Assembly: GCF_905220705.1 (NCBI RefSeq)
Contig: NZ_CAJNAT010000019.1
Location: 62,001 to 126,000, forward strand
Length of the DNA stretch: 64,000 nucleotides
DNA from: Paraburkholderia domus
Lineage (GTDB): Bacteria; Pseudomonadota; Gammaproteobacteria; Burkholderiales; Burkholderiaceae
Reading direction: 5' to 3'
Numbering within the stretch: the stretch's first letter is position 1; each line of letters opens with the position of its first letter. The position numbers and the translations under genes are program-made. Below are positions 63,224 to 64,000 of this stretch, piece after piece. The notes beneath the pieces are model-generated. The model was not told where the DNA came from. It saw nothing but the letters and a program-made list of their open reading frames with translations, and did no database searches.

Positions 63224-64000
63224 ATGTCACCAATTCGTAACATCCGGCGGCGGCAAATTCTGCGCTTCGCGCTAAGCGTTCCGCTTCTCTCGTACTTCAA
63301 GGTCGCTGTCGCTAACGAAAATCCAGCGGTTGCGTTCGGCACGACCGCTGTGTTCCTTGATAACGAAATCAGTTTGCTCGAACAATGGAGCCGCGAGCTC
63401 GGGGACGTGTGCAGTGCCGACGTGAGGTTTGTGCAGCGCAATAGCTACCGCGAAATCGATGACCTCATTGCCGACAACCGACTGGACCTCGCATGGGTCT
63501 GCGGGTTTCCATACGTCACGCATGAAGAGACGATGCGCTTGATGGCGATACCGGACTATCTCGGGCAGCCGCTCTACCATTCATATCTGATTGTTCCCAG
63601 CAGCGATGCCCACACGACCCATATCACGCAACTGCGGAACCGCGTGTTCGCTTTCAGCGACCCGGGTTCAAACTCGGGTTTTCTCGTTCCGACGACTGAG
63701 CTGATACGCGCGGGTATCCGGCCGACCCGGTTCTTCAGGAAGTCGTTCTTCACTTATGCGCACCGGAAGGTCATCGATGCCGTGACATCCGGGCTAGCAG
63801 ATGCCGGCGAGATTGATGGATACGTCTACGACACCATCCAGAAGCAGTACCCGGAACGCACTCGCGACGTGCGAGTTGCGTGGCGCTCTCCTCTGTACGG
63901 CTTTCCACCGATTGTGGCGCGCCGCTCTCTCGACGAAGAGTCATTCCTTCGCATCCAGCGCGCGCTGGTGGGAATGAAAGACCAGCCTGCGGGGCGAGAT
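63224..64000 (+). CDS. aioX: AioX, arsenite-binding periplasmic sensor (runs off right edge)
   Basis: The ATG at 63224 gives 259 codons with no stop before the edge. A signal sequence (RRRQILRFALSVPLLSYFKVAVA) is followed by a PhnD-type binding fold: FGTTAVFLDNEISLLEQW, LDLAWVCGFPYVTHEET, FSDPGSNSGFLVPT and GEIDGYVYDTIQ. The Cys in WVCGFPYV (residue 93) matches the place of the arsenite-sensing Cys of AioX. AioX presents arsenite to AioS. The gene is divergent from aioBA, whereas in several species aioXSR and aioBA run together. Confidence 0.9.
   Translation, partial: MSPIRNIRRRQILRFALSVPLLSYFKVAVANENPAVAFGTTAVFLDNEISLLEQWSRELGDVCSADVRFVQRNSYREIDDLIADNRLDLAWVCGFPYVTHEETMRLMAIPDYLGQPLYHSYLIVPSSDAHTTHITQLRNRVFAFSDPGSNSGFLVPTTELIRAGIRPTRFFRKSFFTYAHRKVIDAVTSGLADAGEIDGYVYDTIQKQYPERTRDVRVAWRSPLYGFPPIVARRSLDEESFLRIQRALVGMKDQPAGRD

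Noticed and set aside
1..64000. CRISPR arrays, tRNA, rRNA or intact insertion sequences
   Set aside because: I saw no evenly spaced repeats, no cloverleaf or rRNA stretch and no transposase, though a by-eye scan can miss a tRNA.

Overview
The window is high-GC DNA with dense, short-spaced genes, GntR/FadR and FUSC families, a sigma-54 gene and an RpfF/RpfR cis-2-dodecenoic-acid (BDSF) signalling pair. This gene set points to a Burkholderiaceae betaproteobacterium, most likely Paraburkholderia or a close relative. That assignment is inference from gene content, not from a marker-gene comparison.

Layout. 1-5.2 kb: a DinG-type helicase with a nuclease-like N-terminus, translationally coupled to a VRR-NUC nuclease; an S9-peptidase remnant; a divergent histidine kinase and stand-alone receiver. 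5.5-7.8 kb: SnoaL-like protein, ArsR-type regulator and a secreted Gly/Tyr-rich protein. 7.9-11.6 kb: lutABC lactate-oxidation operon and its GntR regulator, with a TGGT-N3-ACCA operator. 11.8-16.6 kb: S10 peptidase, AruH-like aminotransferase and an isolated rpoN. 17-22 kb: stress or envelope proteins (BON, DUF4142, DUF1488, PRC barrel) and topoisomerase IB. 22-30.4 kb: Na+/H+ antiporter, FUSC protein, AraC regulator, AhpD-like protein, aldo/keto reductase and a large autotransporter. 30.6-35.2 kb: Lhr-type helicase. 35.4-38.5 kb: convergent rpfR and rpfF. 38.9-45.5 kb: M20 peptidase, superinfection-immunity-like protein, DUF2158, TetR/MFS efflux pair, PEP-mutase/isocitrate-lyase-like protein, OsmC. 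45.7-49.7 kb: an RpiR-controlled operon with a C45 N-acyl hydrolase, a class III aminotransferase and a carboxymuconolactone-decarboxylase-like protein. The same 14-mer sits upstream of both transcription units.

50-64 kb looks different. GC appears lower by eye and the DNA is littered with gene remnants: pstS, a QseC-like kinase, a GGDEF end, a CcdA end and a Met-rich protein. It reads as an eroded genomic island. Live parts include an orphan set of envelope genes (a DegP-like protein whose catalytic His is Gln, a small secreted protein, a Pal-like lipoprotein, an orphan cytochrome bc1 Rieske protein), a persulfide-responsive module (BigR-like regulator, two YedE/YeeE halves, a persulfide-dioxygenase-like enzyme with a late frameshift), and arsenite oxidase aioBA. 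aioBA faces the divergent sensor gene aioX, which runs off the right edge.

How parts may work together. aioB has a textbook-spaced -24/-12 sigma-54 promoter and an upstream palindrome, so arsenite sensing by AioX (with AioS/AioR expected past the edge) would need sigma-54, and an rpoN gene lies in this window. The pstS remnant beside aio fits the habit of arsenic islands to carry phosphate-uptake genes. The strongest new leads are the RpiR operon with paired operators, the DegP-like pseudoprotease cluster, and the scattered CCCCGAAGGAA-type palindromic repeats.
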